Below, in pieces: positions 1 through 9,587 of a stretch of 64,000 bases of DNA. How positions within the stretch are numbered: position 1 is the stretch's first letter; each line of letters starts with the position of its first letter. The stretch lies in the NCBI GenBank assembly GCA_002148405.1, contig MUGG01000179.1, forward strand, positions 62,001 to 126,000, read 5' to 3'. Made by a program: the position numbers and the translations under genes. The notes beneath the pieces are model-generated. The model was not told the origin of the DNA. It made no database searches and saw only the letters and a program-made list of their open reading frames with translations. The stretch is from Alkalinema sp. CACIAM 70d. Its GTDB lineage: Bacteria > Cyanobacteriota > Cyanobacteriia > Leptolyngbyales > Leptolyngbyaceae.

Positions 1-1616
1 TAAACTCGAGCGGGTTCTACTTCCAGTACTGGTACCAATTTGAGTCGGTACTCTGCTTCAAAACTAGGTTTCTTATAGGTTAAGCTCCACAGTTCTAGGG
101 CGCAGTCATCACTGGGTTGAACAGGGCTGATGAAGAGGCGCATTTCCTGCCGTTCTGGCAAAATTTGACACCGTATGGATCTGACCGAGCCCAGTTGTCG
201 CCGATCGAGGGCGACTGCAAGGCGCAGGAGGGGATGCAATTGCTCGACCACACGGCGATGTTTTTTGCTGGTTAGGTTGCGGTAGGTTTCATGCTTCTTT
301 TTGGGTGAGTTTTTGCGGTGATAGCGGGCGAGATTGGCGATCGTTTCCAATTCCATCTCGTTGTACCCCAAGAGATCAGCATGGCGGATTAGATAGTAGG
401 AATGCTTGTGGTGGGCATCATGGCTGACGTGGTGACCGCAGTTATGCAAAATCGCGGCGGCCCAGAGCAAGTCCCGTTCTTCTGCTCCCCACTGATGCAG
501 TTTGCCTTGGGTTTGGTCAAATAAATCCAAGGCAAACTTGGCGACTCGTTCACTGTAGGGTAAGTTGACTTGATACTTTTGCGCGGTTTTGTAAACACTC
601 CGTTGACGAACCGATCCCTGATAGCGCAGGCGATCCTCAATCAGACCATGGGTAATCATCCAATCGACAACGACCCCTTCCCGCAGCGATCGTTCACAAA
701 TGGTAATGTTGTCGGATCCGAGCAACGTCATGGCCTCTTGCAACACCAACCCCCCTGCCAGGATAATTTCCGCCCGTCGTTCGGACATGCCTGGAATCGT
801 GATCCGTTCTGCAAACTTCATCCGGCGCAGACGATTTAGCCAATCCCGTAAATCTGCCAAACTCATTTGGTAGCCATTCAGCGGATTGGGCACAGTGCCA
901 AATTTTTCCCTTGCATGGAGTGTGGCTAAAGCTTCGATCGTGCCAGAAGTACCCACCATCTTGATGGTTTCGCCCGGTTTAATCTGGCTTTGAATTTCTT
1001 CGATCGGACGTTCCAGCATCCCGCGAATGTAGGCTTGCAGGGCGAGGAATTCTGTGGAGTTAATGGGATCCGTGGAGATAAAATCGGCAGTTAGGCGAAC
1101 GGCTCCCACCTTAGTACTGCTCAAGCTGCGGGGTTCGTGGCCATCCCCTAGAATCAGTTCTGTCGATCCTCCGCCAATATCAATAATGACGTGGGGCTGG
1201 GCATTGAGCGTCATACCCGATAGAACACCCAGGTAAATTCGGCGAGCTTCCTCAGGGCCAGAAATTAAGTTAATCCACAGTCCAAGAGTTCTTTCGACCG
1301 TTTGTAAAAATTCCTGCCCATTGGGTGCTTCCCGCACGGCACTGGTGGCAACGGCAATAATTTCGTCTGCGTGGAGACTAGTGGCAATTTCCTGGCACCG
1401 TTTCAGAGCCGTGATTGCCCGCTCCATCGCTACCGGAGTCAGATTGCCTGTAAGTTTGTCCCGATCGCCCAGCCGCACGGTTGATTTATCCCGGGCCACG
1501 ATTGTAAAGGCTGGGATGGCAGGCTGCACCTTGACCACCACCATGTGAATCGAGTTGGTGCCTACATCAATGGAGGCCAGAATGTAATCCCGATCGTTGG
1601 ACAAATCAGAAGACAT
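1..1616 (-). CDS. ppx: Exopolyphosphatase, Ppx/GppA family (3' end at window edge)
   Basis: Hydrolyses terminal phosphates from polyphosphate, and possibly pppGpp. The ATG at 1616 opens MSSDLSNDRDYILASIDVGTNS, whose DVGTNS is the first phosphate-binding loop of the ASKHA (actin/Hsp70-like) fold. IDIGGGSTELIL is the second loop, followed by GTSGTIEAL. The C-terminal part looks like the helical HD-type domain of long Ppx proteins (AAILHNCGHHVSHDAHHKHSYYLI). About 538 codons are visible and the frame is open to base 1. The last partial codon reads TA-, so the stop may lie exactly at the edge. It is divergent from ubiA. What is seen fits the usual length of cyanobacterial Ppx. Confidence 0.93.
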   Translation of the reverse strand, partial: MSSDLSNDRDYILASIDVGTNSIHMVVVKVQPAIPAFTIVARDKSTVRLGDRDKLTGNLTPVAMERAITALKRCQEIATSLHADEIIAVATSAVREAPNGQEFLQTVERTLGLWINLISGPEEARRIYLGVLSGMTLNAQPHVIIDIGGGSTELILGDGHEPRSLSSTKVGAVRLTADFISTDPINSTEFLALQAYIRGMLERPIEEIQSQIKPGETIKMVGTSGTIEALATLHAREKFGTVPNPLNGYQMSLADLRDWLNRLRRMKFAERITIPGMSERRAEIILAGGLVLQEAMTLLGSDNITICERSLREGVVVDWMITHGLIEDRLRYQGSVRQRSVYKTAQKYQVNLPYSERVAKFALDLFDQTQGKLHQWGAEERDLLWAAAILHNCGHHVSHDAHHKHSYYLIRHADLLGYNEMELETIANLARYHRKNSPKKKHETYRNLTSKKHRRVVEQLHPLLRLAVALDRRQLGSVRSIRCQILPERQEMRLFISPVQPSDDCALELWSLTYKKPSFEAEYRLKLVPVLEVEPARV

Positions 1617-1939
1617 AACAGTTGAGGTCAAAGGCTGGGTTGAATTCACTATGGTTACCACAGCGACAACAGGAAAAGAGGGGGCAGAATGGATGCGAGA
1701 AAACCCGGTCAATCGATCGCAGAAGCTTACAGACACATTGCCATCAGGGCTGGCAAACAATGGCTAGCAAGCAATGGCTGCTCACAGGTATCTTACTGGC
1801 TTCTCCGATTTTTTTGATCAGAGAAAGGATAGCTTTTGCGGCAAAATACCCCCTTGTGTCGCGACCTGCTCGCCCCCTACCATAATTCCAGTCCGGTCAC
1901 GCCCAATTCCTTAGGTTCGTTTTTTGTCTTGTATTTTTT
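1617..1939. other. Intergenic region, divergent ppx/ubiA promoters
   Basis: Stretch of 323 bp between two divergent genes, expected to hold both promoters. I see no convincing gene, hairpin or known operator. An open frame at 1622-1885 has no family resemblance and no ribosome-binding site. Confidence 0.5.
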
Positions 1940-2866
1940 ATGGTTATGTTTCACGATCGCCCACCCCAGCCTGCCCCCGTAGAACCCACGTGGTGGACGA
2001 TTGTTCGTTTGCTGCGTTGGGACAAGCCGGAAGGACGACTGATTTTAATGCTGCCTGCGCTCTGGGCTGTGTTTCTAGCAGCTCGGGGCTATCCTTCAGC
2101 TCTGCTGGTGGGGATTATCATCATAGGATCCTTGGCTACCAGTGCAGCGGGCTGTGTGGTCAACGACCTTTGGGATCGCAATATTGATCCGCAGGTAGAA
2201 CGCACGAAGAACCGCCCGTTAGCTTCCCGTGCTCTGTCGATTCAGGTGGGCATTGGCGTTATGCTCGTGGGATTCCTCTGCGCCTATGGGTTAGCCCTAG
2301 TGCTCAATCCGTTAACCTTTTGGCTCTGTGTGGCCGCAGTGCCTGTGATTGTGATCTACCCAGCCATGAAACGGGTATTTCCGGTGCCGCAATTGGTGCT
2401 GTCGATCGCCTGGGGATTTGCAGTTTTGATTAGCTGGAGTGCGGTCAGTTGTGGTGCAGTCCCCAGTGCAACCGCCTGCTTAGGACAGGAAACCTGGTTG
2501 CTGTGGGGCGCAACCCTGTGCTGGACGATGGGGTTTGACACGGTCTATGCAATGTCCGATCGGGAGGACGATCGTAAGTTAGGTATTAATTCCAGTGCCC
2601 TGTTTTTTGGCACCTATGCTCCCCAAGCGATCGCGGCCTTTTATGTGGCCACTACCATCATCCTTGGCAAATTGGGCCAAGTGATGCAACTGGACTGGCC
2701 GTTTTGGGGCAGTTTAGCGATCGCAGCGATCTCCTGGGCTTGGCAAGCGCTGAAATTAAGCCAACCACGCATTCCCCATCCGTTTTACGCTGCTGCCTTC
2801 AAGCAAAACGTCGGGATTGGTTTCATTTTGCTAGCAGGGATGATTGCAGGCGTTTGGTGGAATTAG
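1940..2866 (+). CDS. ubiA: 4-hydroxybenzoate polyprenyltransferase (UbiA family, plastoquinone pathway)
   Basis: Integral membrane enzyme that transfers a polyprenyl chain (solanesyl in cyanobacteria) to 4-hydroxybenzoate, an early step to plastoquinone. The first aspartate-rich motif is NDLWDRNID (N75, D76, D79, D83), followed by RTKNRPLAS. The second is DREDD at residues 207-211 after WTMGFD. Both bind Mg-diphosphate in this family. The spacing between them and about eight hydrophobic segments fit UbiA, and 308 residues is normal. The ATG at 1940 or the one two codons later could be used. It converges on gdhA with only 29 bp between the stops. Confidence 0.93.
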   Translation: MVMFHDRPPQPAPVEPTWWTIVRLLRWDKPEGRLILMLPALWAVFLAARGYPSALLVGIIIIGSLATSAAGCVVNDLWDRNIDPQVERTKNRPLASRALSIQVGIGVMLVGFLCAYGLALVLNPLTFWLCVAAVPVIVIYPAMKRVFPVPQLVLSIAWGFAVLISWSAVSCGAVPSATACLGQETWLLWGATLCWTMGFDTVYAMSDREDDRKLGINSSALFFGTYAPQAIAAFYVATTIILGKLGQVMQLDWPFWGSLAIAAISWAWQALKLSQPRIPHPFYAAAFKQNVGIGFILLAGMIAGVWWN

Positions 2867-2913
2867 TGGAATCAGTGGAATTAATTGACATAGTATTAAT
2901 TGACATAATAATC
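2861..2913. repeat. Short tandem repeats across the ubiA/gdhA junction
   Basis: Three copies of a 9-bp unit (GTGGAATTA and variants) overlap the ubiA stop. They run into two copies of a 15-bp unit beginning ATTGACATA (2884-2898 and 2899-2913), the second covering the gdhA stop. Confidence 0.7.
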
Positions 2914-4197
2914 GCGAGTCCCTTTTGCGTCGATCGCTTCCCCGATTCGTTGCAGCGCGTGGACGTAGGCTGCCGTGCGCATGGAAATTTTTTGGCGCTG
3001 GGCCACTTCCCAAATGCGCTCTGTTTCCTCAATCATTCTGCGCTGCAGGCTTTGGTTGACCTCGCCTAACGACCAATACATGCCATTGCGATTCTGTACC
3101 CACTCAAAGTAGCTGACCGTTACTCCCCCGGCATTGACCAGAATATCGGGAAATACCTGAATCCCTTTAGCTTCCAGGATGGCATCCGCCTGGGACGTAA
3201 TGGGGCCGTTTGCCACTTCAAAAATGAATTTGGCCCGGATTTGATCAGCGTTGTTTACCGTGATCTGTTTCTCCAATGCGGCTGGAATCAAAACATCCAC
3301 ATCCAAGGTGAGGAGATCCTCGTTACTAATTACATCATGGGCAGTGAAGTTACATACACTGCCATCACAATAGACAGCTTGCAACTTGCGTGTTGATTCC
3401 TTCAATTGCCGTAGTGTTGGAATATCTAATCCCGTTTTGGCATACAGGCCCCCTTGGGAATCGCTAATGGCAACAACTTGATATCCCGCTTGGTAGAGAA
3501 ACTCCGCTAAAGCTGCGCCTGCATTGCCAAAGCCTTGAATGGCAACTGTTGTAGATTGGGGTGTCCGATCGAGTTTGGGAAGCAAGGTTTGAATGACAAA
3601 GAACGCGCCTAGGGCTGTCGCATCTTCCCGGCCTAAGCTACCCCCAAGGGCGATCGGTTTCCCGGTCACAATGCCGGGACTATAGTGACGCTTGATCGTA
3701 CTGTATTCATCCATCATCCAACCCATAATCATGGCGTTGGTGTAAACATCTGGAGCCAGAATATCTGTATCTGCGCCGATGAAGTCCGCGATCGCGCTAA
3801 TGTAGCCTCGGCTCAATCGTTCCAATTCCATCTTAGACAGCACTTTAGGATTGACGGTAATACCTCCTTTAGCCCCTCCGAATGGGAGATTTAAGGCAGC
3901 ACACTTAAAGGTCATCCAAAAAGCTAGGGTTTGCACTTCGTCCAAGTTGACATTCGGGTGATAACGGACGCCCCCCTTTCCAGGCCCCCGAGTATCGTCA
4001 TAGCGCACCCGATGGCCTTGAAAAACCTGGAGCGAACCGTCATCCATGCGCACCGGAATGGAAACGCTGAGGCTGGCTTTGGGATATTGGAGGGACTGAA
4101 TCGCGTCCTCTGAAATGGTTGCGTATTTGAGCGCGAGGTTGAGCCGTTGGCTGGCATCGGACAGTAGAGAAGTGGAAGGGGTCACCATTTGATTCAT
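2896..4197 (-). CDS. gdhA: Glutamate dehydrogenase (Glu/Leu/Phe/Val dehydrogenase family)
   Basis: Reversible amination of 2-oxoglutarate to glutamate with NAD(P)H in the cytosol. The N-terminal ELFV dimerisation domain contains GPGKGGVRYHP and the substrate-binding stretch KCAALNLPFGGAKGG. The Rossmann half has AIQGFGNAGAALAEFL (GxGNxG) and ends with the usual NAGGVTVSYFEWVQN. I prefer the ATG at 4197 (433 aa) over the longer GTG frame at 4212, because GAGGAA lies seven bases upstream of that ATG. In cyanobacteria GDH supplements the GS-GOGAT route. No NtcA site was recognised upstream. Confidence 0.93.
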   Translation of the reverse strand: MNQMVTPSTSLLSDASQRLNLALKYATISEDAIQSLQYPKASLSVSIPVRMDDGSLQVFQGHRVRYDDTRGPGKGGVRYHPNVNLDEVQTLAFWMTFKCAALNLPFGGAKGGITVNPKVLSKMELERLSRGYISAIADFIGADTDILAPDVYTNAMIMGWMMDEYSTIKRHYSPGIVTGKPIALGGSLGREDATALGAFFVIQTLLPKLDRTPQSTTVAIQGFGNAGAALAEFLYQAGYQVVAISDSQGGLYAKTGLDIPTLRQLKESTRKLQAVYCDGSVCNFTAHDVISNEDLLTLDVDVLIPAALEKQITVNNADQIRAKFIFEVANGPITSQADAILEAKGIQVFPDILVNAGGVTVSYFEWVQNRNGMYWSLGEVNQSLQRRMIEETERIWEVAQRQKISMRTAAYVHALQRIGEAIDAKGTRDYYVN

Positions 4198-4682
4198 ACC
4201 AGGGTTCCTCACAGGGAAGAGACTTTGAAAGCAATGGAGCGATCGGGGTGTGATGGGAGTCCCAGAGCCAAGGGGAAAAGTTTACAAAGCGCCAAGTTAG
4301 TAGGCCGATGGTGCTCGTAAGCAATCTAGAGAAGCCTTCTAGCAGGGTAATCAGATGTCACAAGAGGTACAGCCGCAAGCATGGGAATCAGGAATAATCT
4401 CAATAGTCCACAGGAGTCCACAGTGGCTAGCGTTCATATAAAGCTCGATCGCCCTAGCGTTGTCAACCCTGCCACTCTAGGGAACAATTTATGCCGACTG
4501 GATACCAGCAAGCGCTTTTCACTCATTGATTGCCGGGGGTTCTGGATCAATCATAGAAAGGCAGCGATCGACTTGTCACACTGAAATAACAAATCTTGAG
4601 TCTATGAAATAATTTTCACCTTTCTAGAAAAAATGCCACACTTAACAGGGAGCAATAGATAAGAAGTACTCAACAGGGAGTA

Positions 4683-4754
4683 CTAGGCTGAATTACAACT
4701 AGGCTGAAGTGAGACCAGACTGGAGTGAAACCAGACTGAAGTGAAACTAGGCGT
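4683..4754. repeat. 16-bp tandem array, four and a half copies
   Basis: Units at 4683-4698, 4699-4714, 4715-4730 and 4731-4746, plus a partial copy. The copies drift between CTAGGCTGAAGTGAGA and CCAGACTGAAGTGAAA. It lies in a non-coding region with no open frame through it. Confidence 0.8.
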
Positions 4755-4839
4755 AACCGTGAAGTATATAGCAATCCTAATGTGACCTATGAGTTCCTGG
4801 CGAACAACCCACCCTTCGACAAGCAAGCTACATTACCCA

Positions 4840-4934
4840 ACCCCTCTCCCAAATGGGGAGAAAGGAACCGGGATTCAAAGTCCCCCCGCCATTTTAGGAG
4901 AGGAATTTAGGGTGAGGGCGAAATGCGGGGGACT
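4840..4934. repeat. Interspersed hairpin repeat of the cyanobacterial CCCCTCTCCCAAA/TTTAGGGTGAGGGC type
   Basis: The stretch CCCCTCTCCCAAATGGGGAG is followed by an imperfect inverted repeat (4879-4934) whose arms read AGTCCCCC...ATTT and AAATGCGGGGGACT around a loop with TTTAGGGTGAGGGC. Sequences of this composition recur between genes in many cyanobacterial genomes and look like non-autonomous dispersed repeats. I recognise it from memory, not from a second copy in this window. Confidence 0.55.
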
Positions 4935-5157
4935 CACCAGTTATTAGGGCTGCTATAGATTCGATTTAACCGTCATATATCCGATTCAATCGTCCTCCCA
5001 AATTCCTAGAGTCGTCGTCAAGATAGCCACCGAGATTGTTGCGAGATTGTTGCGATCTTGAATCAGCCCCTAGCCCTACCCTTGGGGTTACGCCACAAAT
5101 CAACTAATGCAAGGTTATTGCTTATTCAACTAATTTTTATTCTTTATCCTATTTCCC

Positions 5158-5760
5158 ATGATTGAAGTTATCCTAGCCGTTCTTTCCGTTTCCGCAGCGG
5201 CAGGGCTTCGGATAGCACTCCCTTTATTGATGATTGGTCTATTATCCGGCCCTCAGCTCTGGCAACAAGTGCCTCTACTCTCAGCAATGTCCCCATCTGT
5301 CGTTCTAGGCATCTTAGTGAGCTGGTCATTCTTTGAGCTATTTGTATCAAAGGATCGAGTCGGTATTCGGCTAGTCCAAATTCTTCAGTTATTCTGTAGT
5401 CCGATCGTGGGTGGCATCATGGGTGTGGCGATCGCGCGGGCCATGGATGCACCCGCTGACCTAGTCGCCCTTTTAGCCATAATCAGCGGATTATTGGCCC
5501 TTGTACTGCAACTCGTCCAAGTGGGCTGGTTTTATCGACTGCGTAATGGCATGCCCCTTTGGCTTTTATTCATCCAAGATATTCTCTGCATTACGCTGGT
5601 ATTGTTTGCTTTAGATGCTCCAAAGCAGGGTGGACTCATTGCGATGCTACTGCTCTGGTTTGCCATTCGGAGTTCTAAGGCTTGGCGGGAGTGGTACCGG
5701 GCCCAAGCCCATCCCCGCGATCGCCTCCGGCCTCGCTATGGCAAGCAAAACCCCGATTAG
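5158..5760 (+). CDS. DUF4126 family membrane protein
   Basis: A 200-residue integral membrane protein of unknown function. It opens MIEVILAVLSVSAAAGLRIALPLL, with the small-residue-rich first helix and the AxGxR pattern typical of DUF4126. Four to five further hydrophobic segments follow (around residues 40-60, 75-95, 100-122, 130-150, 158-168). The tail is short and basic (AWREWYRAQAHPRDRLRPRYGK). There is no catalytic motif. It stands alone, 78 bp before the convergent hemH. Family assignment is by recalled pattern only. Confidence 0.75.
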   Translation: MIEVILAVLSVSAAAGLRIALPLLMIGLLSGPQLWQQVPLLSAMSPSVVLGILVSWSFFELFVSKDRVGIRLVQILQLFCSPIVGGIMGVAIARAMDAPADLVALLAIISGLLALVLQLVQVGWFYRLRNGMPLWLLFIQDILCITLVLFALDAPKQGGLIAMLLLWFAIRSSKAWREWYRAQAHPRDRLRPRYGKQNPD

Positions 5761-5838
5761 TCCACCCACAATCCCCTATAAACAACAATCTTCCCAGCCG
5801 TTACCGTACCCCATCTTGAGCACCACAATAGTCTTGGA

Positions 5839-7002
5839 CTACAGCAGTCCAACAGCATGTAACGGCCCACGACCAATCAGCAATTCCGCCAGCAGCGCCA
5901 AAATTCCCAGCATTGCTAAACGGCCATTCCAAACCTCAGCAGAGGTAGTCAGCCCCCACTCCCAACGCTCTTGGGGATAGAGCTTGGTATCTTCCGATGG
6001 CTGTACAGTTTCCGCAAACAAGACAGGTCGATCGTGCAAGGCTTTTTGCACCAAATCGGCCAGCGCTTGAATAAATGTGGGATCCGTATCTAGGGCCGGA
6101 ACGCGGGAGAAAATTTCAATTCCAGCCTCTTCCGCGACTTCACGGTATTCCTGGTCAATTTCTTCCAAGGTTTCAATGTGTTCCGAAACAAAGCTGATGG
6201 GAACCACCACCAACTCTTTGACCCCTTTCTCCGCTAATTCTTGGATCGCTTCATCGGTGTAGGGCTTGAGCCACTCCACGGGCCCCACTCGACTTTGGTA
6301 GGCCAGGGTATAGTCATTCGATCGGCCTAGGGTTTTCATGATTAACCCCGCGCAGGCTTCAATTTCCTTCTGGTAAGGGTCACCCGCTTCTTCCACATAG
6401 CTGACGGGAACCCCATGGGCACTGAAGAACACATGACCCTGAGCAGGATCCGGCAGGCTATCAATTCGCTGAGCAATCAAATTAGCCATCGATTGCAAAT
6501 AGCCCGGATGGTCATACCACGACGGAATCACGGTATAGGGAATCTTTTGCAAATCCGGATCAATATTCCACATCCGTTCCAGCACCCGGAAGCTAGAGCC
6601 GCTGGTGCTGATGGAGAACTGAGGATAGAGGGGCAGAATCACCAGCCGCTCGGGCTTATCCCGTTTAATTCGCGCGATCGCCTCTTCGGTAAAGGGGTGC
6701 CAATAGCGCATGCCAATGTAGACGGTGACTTCCTGGCCCGACTGGTTCAATAGGGCTTCTAAGTCTTTGGCCTGGGCCTCAGTAATGCGCCGCAGGGGAG
6801 AACCCCCGCCAATTTTTTTATAATTTTCTTGAGATTTCTTTGCACGCAAAGTGGAGATTAGCCATGCCAAGGGGCTTTGGAGCCAGGGAACGGGCAGACG
6901 AATAATCTCTGGGTCAGAAAATAGGTTGTAGAGAAAAGGCCGCACATCTTCTAGGCGATCTGGCCCTCCCAAATTCAGCAATAAAACGCCGATTCGCCCC
7001 AT
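5839..7002 (-). CDS. hemH: Ferrochelatase with C-terminal CAB-like domain
   Basis: Inserts Fe(II) into protoporphyrin IX, the last step of protohaem synthesis. The N-terminus [14 protein letters not shown] is the standard HemH start. [19 protein letters not shown] carries the catalytic His and [11 protein letters not shown] the conserved acidic patch. After about residue 345 comes a linker and then one membrane helix, [23 protein letters not shown], with the ExxNxRxAM chlorophyll-binding signature of Hlip/CAB proteins. This extra domain is known only in ferrochelatases of oxygenic phototrophs and is thought to tie the enzyme to the thylakoid and to chlorophyll supply. At 387 aa it is full length. 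Confidence 0.96.
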   Translation of the reverse strand: MGRIGVLLLNLGGPDRLEDVRPFLYNLFSDPEIIRLPVPWLQSPLAWLISTLRAKKSQENYKKIGGGSPLRRITEAQAKDLEALLNQSGQEVTVYIGMRYWHPFTEEAIARIKRDKPERLVILPLYPQFSISTSGSSFRVLERMWNIDPDLQKIPYTVIPSWYDHPGYLQSMANLIAQRIDSLPDPAQGHVFFSAHGVPVSYVEEAGDPYQKEIEACAGLIMKTLGRSNDYTLAYQSRVGPVEWLKPYTDEAIQELAEKGVKELVVVPISFVSEHIETLEEIDQEYREVAEEAGIEIFSRVPALDTDPTFIQALADLVQKALHDRPVLFAETVQPSEDTKLYPQERWEWGLTTSAEVWNGRLAMLGILALLAELLIGRGPLHAVGLL

Positions 7003-7194
7003 AGCAATGTCTCGCCCCTTAGTATAAGTCTCAGGTTTGTAAATGATTTTAACAATAAAACCCCTAGCCGTCAGACGATCGAAAATGACCGTATGACATT
7101 AACTTTGCTTATCATGTCGTCGATACAAATATCAAACTTTGTTGATATTTCTTTGCATTAACCCCTAATTTCCGATCGCAATTTTCAGAAAACG

Positions 7195-8373
7195 ATGGCT
7201 GAATTTGATGCTTTAGATGGCAAAATTGCCCAGTTGAATCTGCGCCTCAAGGGTGCTCGGCTGGGGATGCAAATTGAACGGCGAGGCACCAAGTTGAATC
7301 TGCGGGGAACCCTGCCGCCCCGTCCAGACAGCGGACGACTCCGGCCTTATCAGCAGCGGCTGAGCTTGGGACTGCCTGCGACACCAGCAGGGCTCAAGCA
7401 AATTGAGCAGGAAGCCAAAATTATCGCAGCTCAGTTAATTCAAAAGAGTTTCGATTGGCGGGATTATTTGACGATCGAGGCGGGTAAACGGCTGAGTCAA
7501 CTGGATCTGGCTGAGCAGATCCAAGCCTTTGAACGACAGTTTTTTGCAGCCAGCGATCGGGTCAGCAAGCCCGCTGCCACCAAAACAACCTGGAATGCGG
7601 CCTATGCGCCCTATCTCCGCAAGTTGGCAGCCATGGCCCAAGATCACCCAAAGCTGACTTTGCCGGAGTTAATTTACAAAACCGTGCACAGTACGGCGAT
7701 CCAGTCCCGCAGTCGGCAGGTCTGCTGCACAGCCTTATCAGCCTTTGCCGAATTTCTGAATCTGGAATTGCCCACGGAGTTGAAAACCCTCGCAGGCAGT
7801 TATAACAACAGCCACACCCAAGCCCGGAATTTACCCAGCGATGAGGCGATCGTGCAAGCCTGGGCCCAGATCCCTAATCCGGCGTGGCAGTTCGTCTACG
7901 GGGTGATGGCAACCTTTGGACTGCGGAACCATGAGGTCTTTTTCTGTGATTACGCCCGACTTCAGCAGGGGGAAACGAGCATTCAGGTACTGGACACGAC
8001 CAAAACTGGAAGCCACGAGGTCTGGGCCTTCTATCCGGAATGGATTGAGGAATTCAACCTACGATCGATTCAGTTACCGGAAATTAATACCGATTTGACC
8101 CAAACCACCTTGCAACGGGTGGGACAACGGGTGACGGCACAGTTTCGGCGTTATGGCGTGCCTTTTTCGCCCTACGATTTGCGCCATGCTTGGGCGGTGC
8201 GGACGATTCACTTTGGCTTGCCGGATACCGTCGCCGCTAAGATGATGGGACATTCCGTCGCAGTTCATACCCGCACCTATCACCAATGGATCACCCGTCG
8301 CGATCAACAGGCCGCTGTTGAAGCCGCGATCTCGAAAAATTCCCGTTCTGCCCCCACCCTTTCTAATTCCTAG
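7195..8373 (+). CDS. Tyrosine recombinase/integrase-like protein
   Basis: Phage-integrase-fold protein of 392 residues. The C-terminal catalytic domain shows Arg I in FGLRNHE (R244), a candidate beta-hairpin Lys in DTTKTG (K270), Arg II in SPYDLRHAW (R330), His in MMGHSV (H353) and the nucleophile in RTYHQW (Y362). The usual HxxR box reads YxxR (Y327), a known tolerated variant. The N-terminal 130 residues are less typical. No att repeats, excisionase or cargo genes flank it, and it sits between hemH and a methyltransferase gene. It is therefore more likely a resident chromosomal recombinase than part of an active element. Confidence 0.82.
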   Translation: MAEFDALDGKIAQLNLRLKGARLGMQIERRGTKLNLRGTLPPRPDSGRLRPYQQRLSLGLPATPAGLKQIEQEAKIIAAQLIQKSFDWRDYLTIEAGKRLSQLDLAEQIQAFERQFFAASDRVSKPAATKTTWNAAYAPYLRKLAAMAQDHPKLTLPELIYKTVHSTAIQSRSRQVCCTALSAFAEFLNLELPTELKTLAGSYNNSHTQARNLPSDEAIVQAWAQIPNPAWQFVYGVMATFGLRNHEVFFCDYARLQQGETSIQVLDTTKTGSHEVWAFYPEWIEEFNLRSIQLPEINTDLTQTTLQRVGQRVTAQFRRYGVPFSPYDLRHAWAVRTIHFGLPDTVAAKMMGHSVAVHTRTYHQWITRRDQQAAVEAAISKNSRSAPTLSNS

Positions 8374-8450
8374 GGTTCCATTCCAGGGCCTGTTCCAGGG
8401 TTTTCTCTGGTTTACTACACGCAATCACATCAATCATCAGGTCAACAATT

Positions 8451-9077
8451 ATGGCAACGATTTTACGGGATTGGAGTTATCGCTATCAGTGGCTCTACGA
8501 TGGCATTTCCCGCATTGCAGCACTGGCCGTTGGAGGGGAAGCCCGCTTTCGACAGTTAGCGTTAGAGGGCATTGACATTACACCGGAATCGACGGTGCTG
8601 GATCTGTGCTGTGGTTGTGGACAAACGACGCAGTTTTTAGTGCAACGATCGCGGCAAGTGACGGGCTTAGATGCCTCACCGTTTTCGATTCAACGGGCAC
8701 AACGCAATGTTCCCGAAGCAACCTATGTGGAAGCTTTTGCGGAGGAAATGCCCTTTGCGGATGCCACCTTTGACATTGTCCACACCAGTGCGGCCATGCA
8801 TGAAATGACCCCGAAAAACCTGCAACAGATCTTTCAGGAAGCCTATCGCGTGCTGAAGCCAGGGGGCTATTTTCTGATTGCAGATTTTCACCGTCCCCAA
8901 CCTTGGATGATGCCAGGTATTGCGCTATTTTTTGGTCTATTTGAAACGGAAACCGCTTGGCAATTGTTAGATCTGGATTTGGTGAAAATGCTTCAGGAAG
9001 CGGGTTTTACGCACTGCGATCGCCGACTCTACGCTAGCGACAGTTTACAAGTCCTGCAAGCCCAAAAGAAATGCTGA
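8451..9077 (+). CDS. Class I SAM-dependent methyltransferase (UbiE/Methyltransf_11 type)
   Basis: Protein of 208 residues with a complete Rossmann methyltransferase core. Motif I is VLDLCCGCGQTTQFL (two cysteines replace the usual GxG residues), motif II is VTGLDASPFSI, then FADATFDIVHTSAAMHEM and the post-motif RVLKPGGYFLIADF. Substrate unknown. The short tail with a hydrophobic stretch (MMPGIALFFGLFE) may bind a lipid or quinone-like substrate, but that is a guess. It lies 77 bp after the recombinase gene on the same strand. Confidence 0.85.
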   Translation: MATILRDWSYRYQWLYDGISRIAALAVGGEARFRQLALEGIDITPESTVLDLCCGCGQTTQFLVQRSRQVTGLDASPFSIQRAQRNVPEATYVEAFAEEMPFADATFDIVHTSAAMHEMTPKNLQQIFQEAYRVLKPGGYFLIADFHRPQPWMMPGIALFFGLFETETAWQLLDLDLVKMLQEAGFTHCDRRLYASDSLQVLQAQKKC

Positions 9078-9137
9078 TGATATCACTAGCCATTTTCAGA
9101 TTTGAAACGCTGGAGAATGTTACGAAAATTCGAACCG

Positions 9138-9482
9138 CTACAGCAAATGCAAGACAAAGGGATACCGGAAGGGCCGATCGGGATTAGCCGCACAACCCAC
9201 GATCGCCAGGATTGGCAAAATCACGTTTAAGATAATTAACGGAATCAATGCTAAAAAGCCAATTAACACAAAACACAAAATTCCAACAATAATGCCGTAG
9301 ATGAAAAAGGTCAGTTGAAAATTGACCGCTTCCTTGGCGTTTTCCTGCACAATATAATCTTCAGACAAAAGCAAAATGACGATCGGAATCGCAATCGATA
9401 CGATCGAAAAACTTAGCAATCCTGCACCATGGCTGACAATGCAAAGTAATTTTTGTTTGGTACGGTCTTGGTGACTATGCAT
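9138..9482 (-). CDS. DUF4870 domain-containing membrane protein
   Basis: Small membrane protein (114 aa from the ATG at 9482) with the DUF4870 pattern: KLLCIVSHGAGLLSFSIVSIAIPIVILLL, then the conserved soluble turn VQENAKEAVNFQLTFFIYG, then two more membrane segments. Function unknown. A longer frame reaches an ATG at 9584, but its extra 34 residues have no resemblance to the family, so I use the shorter form. Neither start has a clear ribosome-binding site. The last residues (RPFRYPFVLHLL) match the usual family ending. Confidence 0.8.
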   Translation of the reverse strand: MHSHQDRTKQKLLCIVSHGAGLLSFSIVSIAIPIVILLLSEDYIVQENAKEAVNFQLTFFIYGIIVGILCFVLIGFLALIPLIILNVILPILAIVGCAANPDRPFRYPFVLHLL

Positions 9483-9587
9483 AGTGGTGTGTGAAGTGAG
9501 GGGATCGGGTGTCCTTGCTCTGATTGGCACTCTCTGGGCGAGTTCCCCTGGACGGATACCAACTAGTCCAAGGGATGCCATCATCTA

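Larger units (their letters stand above)
4198..5157. other. Long intergenic region with repeats
   Basis: This 960-bp stretch has no convincing gene; the open frame at 4381-4584 has no family resemblance. It holds the gdhA promoter, a 16-bp tandem array, an interspersed hairpin repeat, and an 11-bp tandem duplication (GAGATTGTTGC twice, near 5034-5055). Confidence 0.5.

Noticed and set aside
1622-1885. Frame of 87 codons in the ppx/ubiA divergent region
   Set aside because: Basic, low-information translation with no start signal; it would occupy the shared promoter region.
4381-4584. Frame of 67 codons in the gdhA-DUF4126 gap
   Set aside because: No recognisable protein features, and no ribosome-binding site.
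9483-9584. Longer N-terminus for the DUF4870 gene
   Set aside because: The extra 34 residues do not match the family and contain no membrane segment; the shorter ATG fits the domain start.
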